Positions 34,130 through 43,330 of a DNA stretch of 64,000 nucleotides are shown here, in pieces. The DNA lies in assembly GCA_949316235.1 (NCBI GenBank), contig OX438742.1, positions 11,841,315-11,905,314 on the forward strand, read 5' to 3'. The translations under genes were made by a program, and so were the position numbers. Below the pieces are notes generated by a model. That model ran no database searches and had not been told where the DNA came from. It saw nothing but the letters and a program-made list of their open reading frames with translations. The first letter of the stretch is position 1, and each line of letters begins with the position of its first letter. Source of the DNA: Oegoconia quadripuncta. Lineage: Eukaryota; Arthropoda; Insecta; Lepidoptera; Autostichidae.

Positions 34130-37100
34130 CTGTAACAATTTGGCACTCTTAGGCACCCTTTTTAAGCGCGATTTCGCGATGGGACCACGTTTCTTAGAGG
34201 TATAAATGTGTATAGGGAGGTCAGCTAGTACGGTGTCATGAGTGAATCTTGGGGCAAGCTTTTGGCGGTCAGCGTAAGGGTTTTGAACAAAAATCTGTTG
34301 GTGGGGTTGATATTCGATTTCCGGTTCTCTGTTACTGTTACGTCTTTCTATAAGGGCGGTTCGGTCTGTGAGGGAAGATTCGTTTATTTTTTCGAAAACT
34401 GTTCTCATTTGTTCACGGTGTCTCTGAATATACTGTTGCATTAGGTGTTGTGTCAGGTCAACGTCGAGAGGGTCTCTAGGGTCAAAATGTCCGTTAATTA
34501 TGTCATATGGTCTGCACTTTGTAAAGCTATGTACGGAGCTGTTATAACCTATGATAGCGTAGGGCATTAGGTTTATAATAGTTTCATCTTTATGTTGGAG
34601 TTTAAGAATGCGGAGATGTTCCAAAAGGGTGGAATGAAATCTCTCAATATTACCGTTATCATTGGGACTGTGAGCTAACGTCTTATGATGATATATCTTG
34701 TGTAATTTTGTGAATTCAGAGAAAAGCTGATTTGTAAATTCGGTACCATTATCAGTTACTATTGTTATGGGTAGACCATGGTGAGAGCAGAATTGTAATA
34801 CTGCCTGTAGGATGCTGAGAGCAGTACCGTCTCTTAGTAGATAAGCTTGTGCGTATTTTGAGAAGACGTCTATGATAGTCAAATATTTTTCAGTCTGTGC
34901 TGTGAATAAGTCCATGTGAATAATTTCAAAAGGTTTAGTGGCTGGTGGTACCACTTTGAATTGTTGTTTTATGGGGTTCCTGTCATATTTCACTTGGCCG
35001 CAAACTGTACAGTCATTGACATGTTTAGTAATATGTTCCCTCATCTTAGGCCAGTAATATCGTCGGGAGAGAGATAAATAACACTCGTTTATTCCACGAT
35101 GGTTGGTTTTACCATCGTGATAAAGTCGGATTATGTCTTGTTGTCGCAGATACTCTTTAACATTTTCGAGTTCTGTTTTAGCTAGTACGAGGTTCATTGC
35201 TGAACTTCGGAATTTGTCTTGGATGATAGGGATTATTCGGTACATTTCTAAAGGCGGGTCTATTTTAATAGCTGTCTTAACTTTGGGGTTCACGTATTCT
35301 TTTATGGTGTTTACAACATCTTCCTCAAGAGAGGATTCGGAAATTTGTACCGCTGTTCGCGTATGGGTGTCGAAGGGCTTTGTCACAGTAGGTCGTCTCT
35401 TAATGTCCCCTACTACGGTCAGCAGTAACTGTCTATGGAATTTGTTTACAGGTTCGTCTGTAATTGGTATCTCAAGAATAGAGTTTTCTCTGCTCGTGTG
35501 GGCTGTGACTGTATTAGAGTCTTGTGCAGCTGTAACCGTGTCAGAGTCTCGAATAGAAGGTGCTTTTTCTGAAGGGTTGCCAATTAATGAGCTGAGTTCC
35601 TTCAGATCTTCGATTAGGGCATCAATCTCCTCATTATGGATCTCTACTCGGGAGAGGGCGTCGGCGTTAGTATTATACTTCCCCTTTTTATATATTACAG
35701 TAAAGTCATATTCACTGAGTTTTAGTTTCCAACGAGTTAGTCTTGAATTGGGTTCCTTTAGGTTCATTACCCACTGTAGAGGCTTGTGATCAGTCAAAAT
35801 TTTGAATTTTCGGCCAAATAGATAGGGTCGGAAGTATTTTGTAGCCCATACGATAGCAAGAAGCTCTTTTTCAATAGTGCTATAATTTAATTCACTGTCG
35901 TTAAGGGTCCGGGATGCATAACACACAGGTTTGTCTGTTCCTATGGGTCCTTGTGATAGCACAGCTCCAATTGCTACGTTTGATGCGTCTGTCGTCAATA
36001 AAAATTCTCTGTTAAAGTCTGGGTATTGAAGTATAGGATCGTTAGTCAGAAGAGTCTTGCATTTATCGAAAGCGTTGATGTAGTCATTGTCCAATGTAAC
36101 TTTCTTTCCTTTCTTTAGGCACTGTGTTAGTGGCTTTGTAACTCGGGCAAAGTCAGGAATGAATTTACGGTAGTAGCCGACTAAACCCAGAAATTGTTTG
36201 ATTTCCTTAGCTGATTTCGGGATGGGGTAGTTCTCAACGGCAGATATTTTATCGGGATTAGGCTTAATACCATCTTTACTAATGATGTGACCAAGATAAG
36301 CTGTCTCTAGTTTTAGGAATTCGGATTTATCCATTTGGATTTTGAAGTTGGATTCTCTGAGTTTAGTGAATACCTTTTCAAGGTTAACTATATGTTCCTG
36401 AAGGGATGTGCTGAATACGACAATATCGTCCAAATAGACAAGGCAAACTGTGTTCTGGAGTTCTTTAAGGACATTGTCCATCACGCGTTGAAATGTGGAT
36501 GGAGAATTCTTCAAACCCATGGGCATTCTTAAGAACTCATAGTGGCCGTTCTCTACGTTGAAAGCTGTCTTGGGAATATGGTCAGGGTCCATTTCAACTT
36601 GGTAAAAGCCGCTGGCCAGGTCCAAGGTTGTAAAATATTGACAGTTACCTAACTTATCCAGGACATCAGTAATATTTGGTATAGGGTACTTGTCATCGAT
36701 GGTCTTTTCGTTCAGCTTTCTAAAGTCGACTACTATTCGCCATTTAGTCTTTCCAGAAGCATCGGCCTTCTTTGGAACGACCCAAATGGGCGAGCTCCAT
36801 GCGGATTCCGAGGGTTTAATAATACCTTGTTCCAGCATCTTAGTGATCTGTTGCCTGACTTCGTCTCTATGTACGTACGGATAACGATAGCTTTTGGTGT
36901 ACACTGGTATTTCGTCAGTGGTTCTGATGCTGTGCTTAATTTTGTTAGTAAAGGATAGGGGCTCTCCGTCTATGTAAAATACGTCAGCGTACTGAGCGCA
37001 AAGGGATTCTAAATTGATACGTTCTTCGCTATTAAGATGATCTGTGCGTAAGCGTGACAGGACTTCCTTCACGCGTTTGGGTAATTGTTCAGTACTCGTG

Positions 37101-37789
37101 CACTCAGTATTGTACACCTCGGCGTCAATCGGTCTGTCTAAAGAGAATATTACGTCATGTTGTGTCGGATTTGAGATCTCGATAACTCCACGATTGTTTT
37201 CTATGGATGTAAGACATTCTCGGATCAGGCAATTTGAGACTGATTGCTCGCTAATTAAGGCGTGTCCATCCTGAATATTGATGGGCAGTCGAACTAACTT
37301 ACAGGAATTCGCTGGGATGACGTCCTCGTATAGATTTACGTTTCGAGAGTTATACATTTGGATGGGGTTGGCGGCTGTGTGGGTTAAGAGCACTTTATTT
37401 TTAAGATCTATCTTTGCTTCCCATTTTTCTAAAAGATCAAGTCCTATTAAGCCGTCAAAGAAATTGTGGAATTTGTATACGAATAGTTTTATATTCTCAC
37501 AATTTCGAAATTCTTGGAAGCAAGGTACAGTAATCGAATAGTCGTTACGAGTGGTGGCATGGACGTTTGTCACTTCAAAAGGATCGTATGTTAAGGTTAT
37601 GTTGGGAAAGTACTTATCTACAGCTTCAGGGCTAATAAAAGACTGGTTAGCGCCAGTGTCTATCAGAAGGTTTAAAGGTGGGTCTGATATTCTAATATAT
37701 GGAAGCTGCCTCTGTGTCTGCAGATTGAGTTCTATTTTGGCTTGCTGGATGAAGGGCTGATCTGAAAATCCTTGTTGGAAGGCTGGGGA
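34076..37789 (-). CDS. pol: pol: protease, reverse transcriptase, RNase H, integrase
   Basis: The frame is open from 37789 to the stop at 34076, about 1,237 codons. Numbering below is from the GTG at 37573. The aspartic protease active site DTGANQS lies 29 codons upstream (GAC at 37658-37660), so translation must enter from gag. Reverse transcriptase spans about residues 220-480, with LDLASGFYQ at 318 and the catalytic YLDD at 380-383. RNase H is at about 520-640, with D529, E570 and D595. Integrase has its zinc site at H819, H825, C855 and C858, and a catalytic triad D888, D941, E977 with 35 residues between the last two. The C-terminus overlaps env by about 54 bp. Every key residue is present and there are no internal stops, so the polyprotein looks functional. 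It copies the element's RNA and inserts the DNA copy into the host genome. The frame is -1 relative to gag. Confidence 0.93.
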   Translation of the reverse strand, partial: SPAFQQGFSDQPFIQQAKIELNLQTQRQLPYIRISDPPLNLLIDTGANQSFISPEAVDKYFPNITLTYDPFEVTNVHATTRNDYSITVPCFQEFRNCENIKLFVYKFHNFFDGLIGLDLLEKWEAKIDLKNKVLLTHTAANPIQMYNSRNVNLYEDVIPANSCKLVRLPINIQDGHALISEQSVSNCLIRECLTSIENNRGVIEISNPTQHDVIFSLDRPIDAEVYNTECTSTEQLPKRVKEVLSRLRTDHLNSEERINLESLCAQYADVFYIDGEPLSFTNKIKHSIRTTDEIPVYTKSYRYPYVHRDEVRQQITKMLEQGIIKPSESAWSSPIWVVPKKADASGKTKWRIVVDFRKLNEKTIDDKYPIPNITDVLDKLGNCQYFTTLDLASGFYQVEMDPDHIPKTAFNVENGHYEFLRMPMGLKNSPSTFQRVMDNVLKELQNTVCLVYLDDIVVFSTSLQEHIVNLEKVFTKLRESNFKIQMDKSEFLKLETAYLGHIISKDGIKPNPDKISAVENYPIPKSAKEIKQFLGLVGYYRKFIPDFARVTKPLTQCLKKGKKVTLDNDYINAFDKCKTLLTNDPILQYPDFNREFLLTTDASNVAIGAVLSQGPIGTDKPVCYASRTLNDSELNYSTIEKELLAIVWATKYFRPYLFGRKFKILTDHKPLQWVMNLKEPNSRLTRWKLKLSEYDFTVIYKKGKYNTNADALSRVEIHNEEIDALIEDLKELSSLIGNPSEKAPSIRDSDTVTAAQDSNTVTAHTSRENSILEIPITDEPVNKFHRQLLLTVVGDIKRRPTVTKPFDTHTRTAVQISESSLEEDVVNTIKEYVNPKVKTAIKIDPPLEMYRIIPIIQDKFRSSAMNLVLAKTELENVKEYLRQQDIIRLYHDGKTNHRGINECYLSLSRRYYWPKMREHITKHVNDCTVCGQVKYDRNPIKQQFKVVPPATKPFEIIHMDLFTAQTEKYLTIIDVFSKYAQAYLLRDGTALSILQAVLQFCSHHGLPITIVTDNGTEFTNQLFSEFTKLHKIYHHKTLAHSPNDNGNIERFHSTLLEHLRILKLQHKDETIINLMPYAIIGYNSSVHSFTKCRPYDIINGHFDPRDPLDVDLTQHLMQQYIQRHREQMRTVFEKINESSLTDRTALIERRNSNREPEIEYQPHQQIFVQNPYADRQKLAPRFTHDTVLADLPIHIYTSKKRGPIAKSRLKRVPKSAKLLQESTGIDGSAGGRPGDKT
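34130..34131 (-). other. Predicted env splice acceptor (AG)
   Basis: In element orientation the sequence TTGTTACAG ends at 34130, and the following base opens the env frame right at its hydrophobic signal core. This is the expected place for the subgenomic env acceptor, inside the pol 3' end. Confidence 0.6.
37732..37789 (-). promoter_or_regulatory. gag/pol overlap, site of -1 translational frameshift
   Basis: The pol frame opens after a TGA at 37790-37792 and the gag frame closes at 37732-37734. Pol expression therefore requires a -1 shift within these 58 bp. The exact slip site is not clear from sequence alone. Confidence 0.7.
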
Positions 37790-38997
37790 TCATTTATGGG
37801 CAGCTCGTGCTGCTGGATGCAGTTACCTGGTGCACCATAGTTTTGTGTATCGTCTTCGTAGTTGAAACCATAGTCGTAAGTGTTACAGTCATAGTAGAAG
37901 TCAGGTTGCGAGTCATAGTCGGGTTCACTGTATGTATAAAAATCGGGATGGCAGTAATAGTTGTCAGAGGTTGAGCATTCGTTGATGTTCATCTCTCTGG
38001 CCTTGAAATAATTTGTCGGTGGCGGATTGCCATGCCTACGCCAATCGTGACCTGTTAAGGGCAACTGCCTCGGAGTGTACGGAACCACACCACTCATGGG
38101 CTTTGGTCCTTGGTTTTGAGGTGGATTCCGTGGGGGTAATCTAAAAACGTTACTTTGTGGGTTATAATTAGGTGGTAGAGCACGAAACATTTGTTGAGTA
38201 CGGGACTGCTGTTGCTGCTGTGGATGATTCATTTGGAAATTCGGCCTCCATTGCTGCTGGGACTGCTGCATAGGTTTTTGCCAGTTTGGTGAGGGCATTT
38301 GTGCAGGGAAACTAAATGGCCTAGGCACTGAAGGTGCTGGCATATTTACTGGGCCCATAGGGGGCATAATTACGGGTTTAGGCACTAGAGGTTTCCTGTC
38401 AGCTACCGAGTCAAGTCTATGCTGCAGGTACATGACATTGACTTCCTCCTGCACAAATTCCAGCGCCTTTTCTATACTATCAGGACGCATGCAACGTATT
38501 CTAGAGCCTAGCGGCTCCTTTAACCCACGTACAAAGGATTGCATTGCTAGCTTTTTGTAGAGCTGGCGTTTAGCCTCAATGGTTGTAGCTACGTTTTCAT
38601 GCAGTGTTACATAAGTCATGATAGTACCAAAAAGAGTTTGACATCGTTCATAAAATTCTTGGGGCGTGTTATTACCCTGAGTGGCAAGCGAGAGGTCATT
38701 ATAGAGGGCTGTTTCATCCCTTTGGTCTGCAAAGTTATTTATTAATGCTGTTCTAATGCCAATCCAGTTTTCAGGTATGCCATTCGAATTTATAAATCGA
38801 GCTGCGGGTCCTGTTATTTTATTTAGTATCCCATTAATTAGACATAAATTTGGTAGTTCATGTCCGGCCGCAGCTACTAGATATTGGGCAACAATTTGGT
38901 CACAGAGACGTATAAATCTTGGGAGAACATTGGGGTTTCCATCAAATTCTGGTACTGGGCGCAAGGCCTTATAGATGGTATCAGGGTCATGCGCCAT
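37732..38997 (-). CDS. gag: gag: structural (capsid) polyprotein of the errantivirus
   Basis: I take the ATG at 38995-38997 as the start, giving 421 codons. The frame stays open further upstream without an ATG to about 39186. The N-terminal two thirds (from DTIYKALRPVPEFDGNPN) fits the helical capsid domain of Ty3/Gypsy Gag. The C-terminal third is rich in Gln, Pro, Asn and Tyr, with no CCHC zinc knuckle, as is common in errantiviruses. Gag packages the RNA and builds the intracellular particle. The stop at 37732-37734 lies inside pol, whose frame is -1 to it. The two frames overlap for only about 58 bp (37732-37789). No classic XXXYYYZ heptamer is evident there; GGATTTT (37765-37771) is the nearest candidate. 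Confidence 0.9.
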   Translation of the reverse strand: MAHDPDTIYKALRPVPEFDGNPNVLPRFIRLCDQIVAQYLVAAAGHELPNLCLINGILNKITGPAARFINSNGIPENWIGIRTALINNFADQRDETALYNDLSLATQGNNTPQEFYERCQTLFGTIMTYVTLHENVATTIEAKRQLYKKLAMQSFVRGLKEPLGSRIRCMRPDSIEKALEFVQEEVNVMYLQHRLDSVADRKPLVPKPVIMPPMGPVNMPAPSVPRPFSFPAQMPSPNWQKPMQQSQQQWRPNFQMNHPQQQQQSRTQQMFRALPPNYNPQSNVFRLPPRNPPQNQGPKPMSGVVPYTPRQLPLTGHDWRRHGNPPPTNYFKAREMNINECSTSDNYYCHPDFYTYSEPDYDSQPDFYYDCNTYDYGFNYEDDTQNYGAPGNCIQQHELPINDPQPSNKDFQISPSSSKPK

Positions 38998-39374
38998 TTC
39001 GCTAAGATCGTAATTCTCAAATAAACTAAGTAAATCTTCACTAATATCTCTAGTATGATCTATCACTTGCCTTCGAGCTAACCTACCAAACGCAGGCTCT
39101 CTGGGCTGGGATTTCTTAGGGTGGAAAATTTTGAAAATTATAGAGTATCTTAATAGAAAAGGGAAAGCAACACAGGAACGATTCAAGTGTACTCACAAAA
39201 TTTTCATTTCGGTTCTTCCACGGGATCGATGTCTAGATTTTTCCTCCAGGCAGGAACTTCAGGTTCTTTCAGGATAGTCCAGGTCGCACGCAGGGTCACG
39301 ATGATGGCTCTCGTGCGGTAGCGATGCGGTAATTCGATGTTTGAACACCCTATCTAAGCTACTACTTTTGAACT
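38998..39374 (-). other. 5' leader of the errantivirus
   Basis: Between the primer site and the gag ATG. It contains an upstream ATG (39205-39207) followed 11 bases later by a splice-donor-like GTGAGT (39191-39196), which I read as the tiny first coding exon of env. Packaging signals presumably lie here but cannot be seen directly. Confidence 0.65.
39197..39207 (-). other. Predicted 11-nt env leader exon with ATG and splice donor
   Basis: The ATG at 39205-39207 opens 11 coding bases that end at a GTGAGT donor (39196 downwards). Splicing to the acceptor at 34130/34131 would be in phase with the upstream env piece and would put the start Met immediately before its hydrophobic core. The gag ATG lies downstream, inside the intron. 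Confidence 0.6.
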
Positions 39375-39392
39375 ATCCTACCGACTGCGCCA
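39375..39392 (-). other. Primer binding site, tRNA-Ser type
   Basis: In element orientation TGGCGCAGTCGGTAGGAT is complementary to the 3' end of an insect tRNA-Ser as I recall it, including the CCA tail, over 18 nt. Its first T is the last base of the 5' LTR, so the site overlaps the LTR by one base, an arrangement known in several errantiviruses. Confidence 0.8.
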
Positions 39393-39666
39393 ATTACGAA
39401 GGCCACTGCCGGAGGACCCAAAAAAAACCAAAATTACTTTAACTAATTTAATTAAAAAATAGAAATTACTATTGAATAACTATACTAAAATTATGTCTAA
39501 CGCAAATCGATGCTAGATTTACAATGATGATAATACGATACGGGTCGGTCGGGCATCGGGTGTCGTCAGGCGGCAGCGTTCCGCTGACTCCGCAAGTAGG
39601 CTCGTGTGCATTGTGTATTGGGTCGGTGCATTGCCAGCTCTTTACCTAATGCTAGGTATTATAACA
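39392..39666 (-). repeat. 5' LTR (right copy on the plus strand)
   Basis: 275 bp and identical to 32130-32404 except at 39470. It should contain the promoter of the element. No clear TATA box is visible, and a GC-richer middle (about 39540-39610) separates two AT-rich parts. Confidence 0.95.
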
Positions 39667-39670
39667 CGCT
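39667..39670 (+). repeat. Target site duplication, right copy (CGCT)
   Basis: Matches 32126-32129 on the other side of the provirus. Confidence 0.8.
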
Positions 39671-39689
39671 GGACAACACTTTAAAGTTG

Positions 39690-39762
39690 TTTTCGTGGGT
39701 TAAACGTGGGTAAAGGGTCTGGCACGGTCACTCCTTGGATGGGTAACCACTACAAGTGAATA
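39690..39762 (+). mobile_element. 5S-headed SINE fragment
   Basis: 'gtctggcacggtcactcctt' and 'ggatgggtaaccac' match the 5S-like heads at 8377-8433 and 17110-17165. Only the 3' half of the head is present, about 50 bp to the right of the provirus junction. Confidence 0.6.
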
Positions 39763-39770
39763 AAGAGGAA

Positions 39771-40005
39771 TCATCATCATCCGGCCGTAACATCCTACTG
39801 CAGCGATATTTAGTCTTCCCTCGTATATGAGGGAGTATGGGCCTTGCCTTCGAATTTTCATTTCTCAGGCATGCAGGTTTCCTCACGATGTTTTCCTTCA
39901 CCATTTAAGAGCAGTCGAATAAATGCACATAAGTAATTAAATTAAAAAACTCATTATTTTCTCCTAATTTGGAAGACCGCGGCTTAACCGCTGAGCCACC
40001 GACGC
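39771..40005 (-). mobile_element. tRNA-headed SINE, family F
   Basis: On the minus strand a tRNA-like start ('ggtggctcagcggttaagcc', A-box-like) is followed by the complement of 'gcaggtttcctcacgatgtt', and it ends in an ATGATGATGA tail. The 'caggtttcctcacgatgttttcctt' region is one I know from many moth repeats. Confidence 0.6.
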
Positions 40006-40042
40006 GACCGACGAAAGACGAATATTTCAAATATATAGTGGT

Positions 40043-40290
40043 GTGTGGTTTCGACACGTTTAAGGAATAGAACGAACCCGTATTTTCCCGTGGTTGTCGT
40101 AAAAGGCGACTAAGGGACTTTCCACCAGAAAACATCTTGCTTTCGATTTAAATTTGCACATTGTAACGGCGGCGATAGGCACACCCTTGTCACGTGTGCA
40201 TTTCTATATATTTCGTAAGATGTTTTTTAAGCTTTTGGAACACCCAACACTAATGTTTGGGATATCACTGATCTTCTCATTTGAGATGAA
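40043..40290 (+). mobile_element. Family C repeat copy
   Basis: 'gtggtttcgacacgtttaag', 'gtcgtaaaaggcgactaagg' and an ending like 'cttctcatttgagatgaagg' match the family. Confidence 0.65.
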
Positions 40291-40608
40291 GGCGTGACGT
40301 TATGTATGTATACAAATACACAATTTTTGATTGTAAAGCTAAGACATTTAACATTGCCTGACTTTCACATACATTTGAAGGTCGTGTGCCTTGACTCCCT
40401 CGAAGAATTGTATATCTAACGGAACTGGACTAAAAAATGTCATGAATCTGCAGCAAGATGTTATAAAAGCTTTCATTTTGATAGGGTGCGATGCAGGTGA
40501 AAGCATTTTCATTCTTCCAATCAATTGTCTGTTTACAACGAATAGGTACAATTCCCAAGCAGTATTATGTTATACAATGATCATCAACAAATGCGCACAT
40601 TGTCAGTT

Positions 40609-40879
40609 TTTCTTTATGCAGAACGGGTTAGCACTTGACCACAATCACACATGATGTTAAGTGAAGATGAGGCCGAAGGTGCAAGCGTACTGACCTGGAA
40701 ACCCCATCTTATTTGAGGAACTGGCTATCTTATCTCTGAGACCTGAAACACAACAATGCTATTAACATTGCTGTTTGGCGGCAGACCTAGATAAAATGGT
40801 GGTAGCGGTAGGCGGATACTTAAAATGCCCACCAGCCTAACCGAGTGGTAACCTAAACTAACTTTGTTTACATTGTGTA
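40609..40879 (-). mobile_element. Family A SINE, head truncated
   Basis: The 3' part and body ('aagtgaagatgaggccgaag', 'caacaatgctattaacattg') match 21566-21891. The tRNA-like head is shortened by a deletion near 40830-40870. Confidence 0.65.
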
Positions 40880-42380
40880 TTTTTGACTAACTCTCGCATC
40901 ACCCACTCTCGCATCCCTTTATACACATTCCTGGTGGTTCCAATGCAATATTATTTACAGTGAGCTTTGTCGTAGTAAATCAGAAGAATGATTGTTTTTT
41001 TTTTCATGTTGTTTTAAGCAGGTACATTATGTTATAGAAATGTATTTTCGGTAGTTTGCACATACGAAGTCGCTGGCACAGCTTGTTGAAAATAAAGTGC
41101 GAAAAAAATGTAATGTGCTGTTTTTAACTACAACTTACCTGCGGAAACTGAGCGGTGATTATTATATAAACATATAAATCAGGGATTTTTAATAAAAAAA
41201 GAATGTTACTTCCCATAGAATAATTGAGACGGTCATGACGTAAATATGTAAGAAATTTTATCACCATAGGTAATGATGAAGGCAACAATTCTGTCCGGCC
41301 AATTTAGAAAACGAGCTTCTCTAAAACTAATAATTACTGGTCTGGTCGAACGCTTACTTATAAAGCCCCTGCGAACGGAAATCTATATAATATCTAATAT
41401 CTAAGTTGGAAGAAGTTGCTCTTGGTCTGATCTTGACATCGCGTAATTGCACAAATTTTGGTTTTAGATGCAGCGCTGACTTTTTCGATTTGACCTAATT
41501 TGCATGGTTCATTTTCATTCAACTGATCAATTAAACACGCCGGCTTGAACAGTCGCGCATTTATCGCAATGTCCCCCGAAAAAAAAGAGCGTTGCAAAAA
41601 CTTCGTAGCCTGTCTGCTTATGGCATCGCAACTCGAAAATGCAATTCAATTGGTGTTTCTTTGAAAGTTCATTTGCGAGATGTTACTTGGTGCAGCTGTT
41701 TCTGAGATATTCAGCTTTCATTCATTCGTTCCAGTTTGTAAGGAGCTCGCCCGCTTTCCAGCTTGTATCGTCGAGTTGGACACGGACGTTTCATTACTTA
41801 CTTTGATTAAATTTGTATTAGCTTCATGAAGTTTCGTTCCAGACCCTCCTACTGGACTTGTCAATTGGACTACTCTCCTAAATTGACCACTTTTTTGAAA
41901 AGATAGTCGCTTTCCTGCCATTAATAATTTCTCAGTCATACTCGTATATAATATAAATAATTAGCATTCCGCACACGACTTCGCACGCGTATATTTCGAA
42001 GTAAATAGAAACTGAACGTGAACGATCTTGTGGCATAAGTCAAGGAATAAATGCGATAAGCATAATTTTCAAGTCTCATGTGGAAGAGGCAGGTAATACA
42101 CAATAATTATGCCAAAAGGTGTTGATTACCATCCCCGTATCATCCTTCGGAATACGCCTTATTCCGATATGCCCATGTGACTTTCGCCCACAGACATCCT
42201 GCTCTGTGATTTCGCCAATATCGAACTACTGAAGCCGACCAATTCGCGAATAATTCAATATTCATGATAAATGAAATAATGATGTGTCCCGGTAGCACTC
42301 CAGGAAGTTTCGTCCTACACAAAAAAAGAACCTTCTGCGTCATGGTATGCCTTTAAGTCCTCTAAGTTATTATCACCTCC
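40880..42380. other. Unassigned sequence
   Basis: 41060-41100 resembles an RTE-type scrap ('cgaagtcgctggcacagctt'). 41380-42350 is GC-richer and shows no repeat I recognise. Its minus-strand frames (41394-41597, 41718-41939, 42140-42343) have no domain, so no gene is called. Confidence 0.35.
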
Positions 42381-42585
42381 TTGTCAATCCCTGAGATATA
42401 AAGGCGTGCCATGTTCTCTAGTCGTTAGTTATCTTCTTATCTCTGTGATACTGGTTCCAGCCAGGTATAATTGGAACCTTCTCTTCTGAAATTTCATTCT
42501 TTGTTAAAACCCGAGATAAAGAGGAGTGTTATATTCTCTAGTCGTTAGTCCTATTCTGATCTCAATGATACAGGTTCCAGCTTAG
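42381..42585 (+). repeat. Direct duplication of about 85 bp, offset exactly 120 bp
   Basis: 42381-42465 and 42501-42585 align in register; both contain 'attctctagtcgttagt'-like and 'ggttccag' segments, with diverged positions throughout. A shorter direct repeat ('gtcatatgaaaattaaatt') follows at 42675-42715. Confidence 0.65.
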
Positions 42586-43208
42586 TATATAGAAGTAAGA
42601 ATTTCATCTTCGTTAATCTCGGAGGTGGTATAAGTAGAGTATAATTCAGCCTTCGTACCACGTAATTTTTTTTGTCATATGAAAATTAAATTCACGTCAT
42701 ATGAAAATTAAATTTCGTACGTCATCACCTATTCTGTACAACAAAAAAAACAAAACTAGTTCAACAGACATTGTTAAGAACCAACACAAACGCACTCAAA
42801 TCGGACCACACATATGTAGTTAAGTTACTGACATTTATCTGGAGAAAGGTTCGGGACACAGACACACACGCAACGCCGTGAAATTCATATTTCGTCGTAG
42901 TCGTATTTTGTCGAGGGTTGAAAATGAATCAAAACCAAGACGAAATATCTCTATTGATTTAAACCGGAGTCCGATGCGAGGAACCCTCGTAGGTAATACT
43001 TTTTTTGGGAACTTGATCCGCTGCCGTCCCATAGACAGTTGATTCATTTATTTTAATTACTTTTTATTCCCCCAAGAAGGCTCAGTCGTATACCCACCAA
43101 TGGTGAGCTATTACCGACACTTGTCTGGAATGCGAACGCACCAATCCTCCACTCGAATTAAAAAGAAATGTTAGCAATTAAAAAGGCATTTAGCGTTTGA
43201 GCGCCGCC

Positions 43209-43226
43209 GCGGTCACCGGTGACCGC
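43209..43226. promoter_or_regulatory. 18-bp perfect palindrome with GGTCA half-sites
   Basis: GCGGTCACCGGTGACCGC is fully self-complementary and contains GGTCA and TGACC separated by CCGG. It lies in a GC-richer patch (43195-43300) in otherwise AT-rich DNA. A nuclear-receptor-like site is possible, but nothing beyond the motif supports it. Confidence 0.35.
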
Positions 43227-43330
43227 ACACAATTGATGCTCAACTTTGTTTGAATCCCTTGTCCCGGCAGTTAACGTCCCATCGTCTGACGGACTGCACC
43301 GTCTCCATACAATCAGACAATAAAACTGTT

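Larger units (their letters stand above)
32130..39666 (-). mobile_element. Errantivirus-type LTR retrotransposon (insect endogenous retrovirus)
   Basis: A 7.5-kb provirus on the minus strand with the order 5' LTR (39392-39666), primer site, leader, gag, pol in the -1 frame, env, polypurine tract, 3' LTR (32130-32404). The LTRs differ at one base in 275 (32208 against 39470), and CGCT flanks both ends, so the insertion is young. Gag without a CCHC knuckle, Pol order protease-RT-RNase H-integrase, an Env with a furin-type site and a C-terminal membrane anchor, a tRNA-Ser primer site, and a 4-bp duplication all fit Ty3/Gypsy errantiviruses. gag and pol are open throughout, while env is split by a frame change. 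Confidence 0.95.

Noticed and set aside
35133..35789. A 218-codon plus-strand frame
   Set aside because: It is antisense to the pol gene of the errantivirus and shows no domain of its own.
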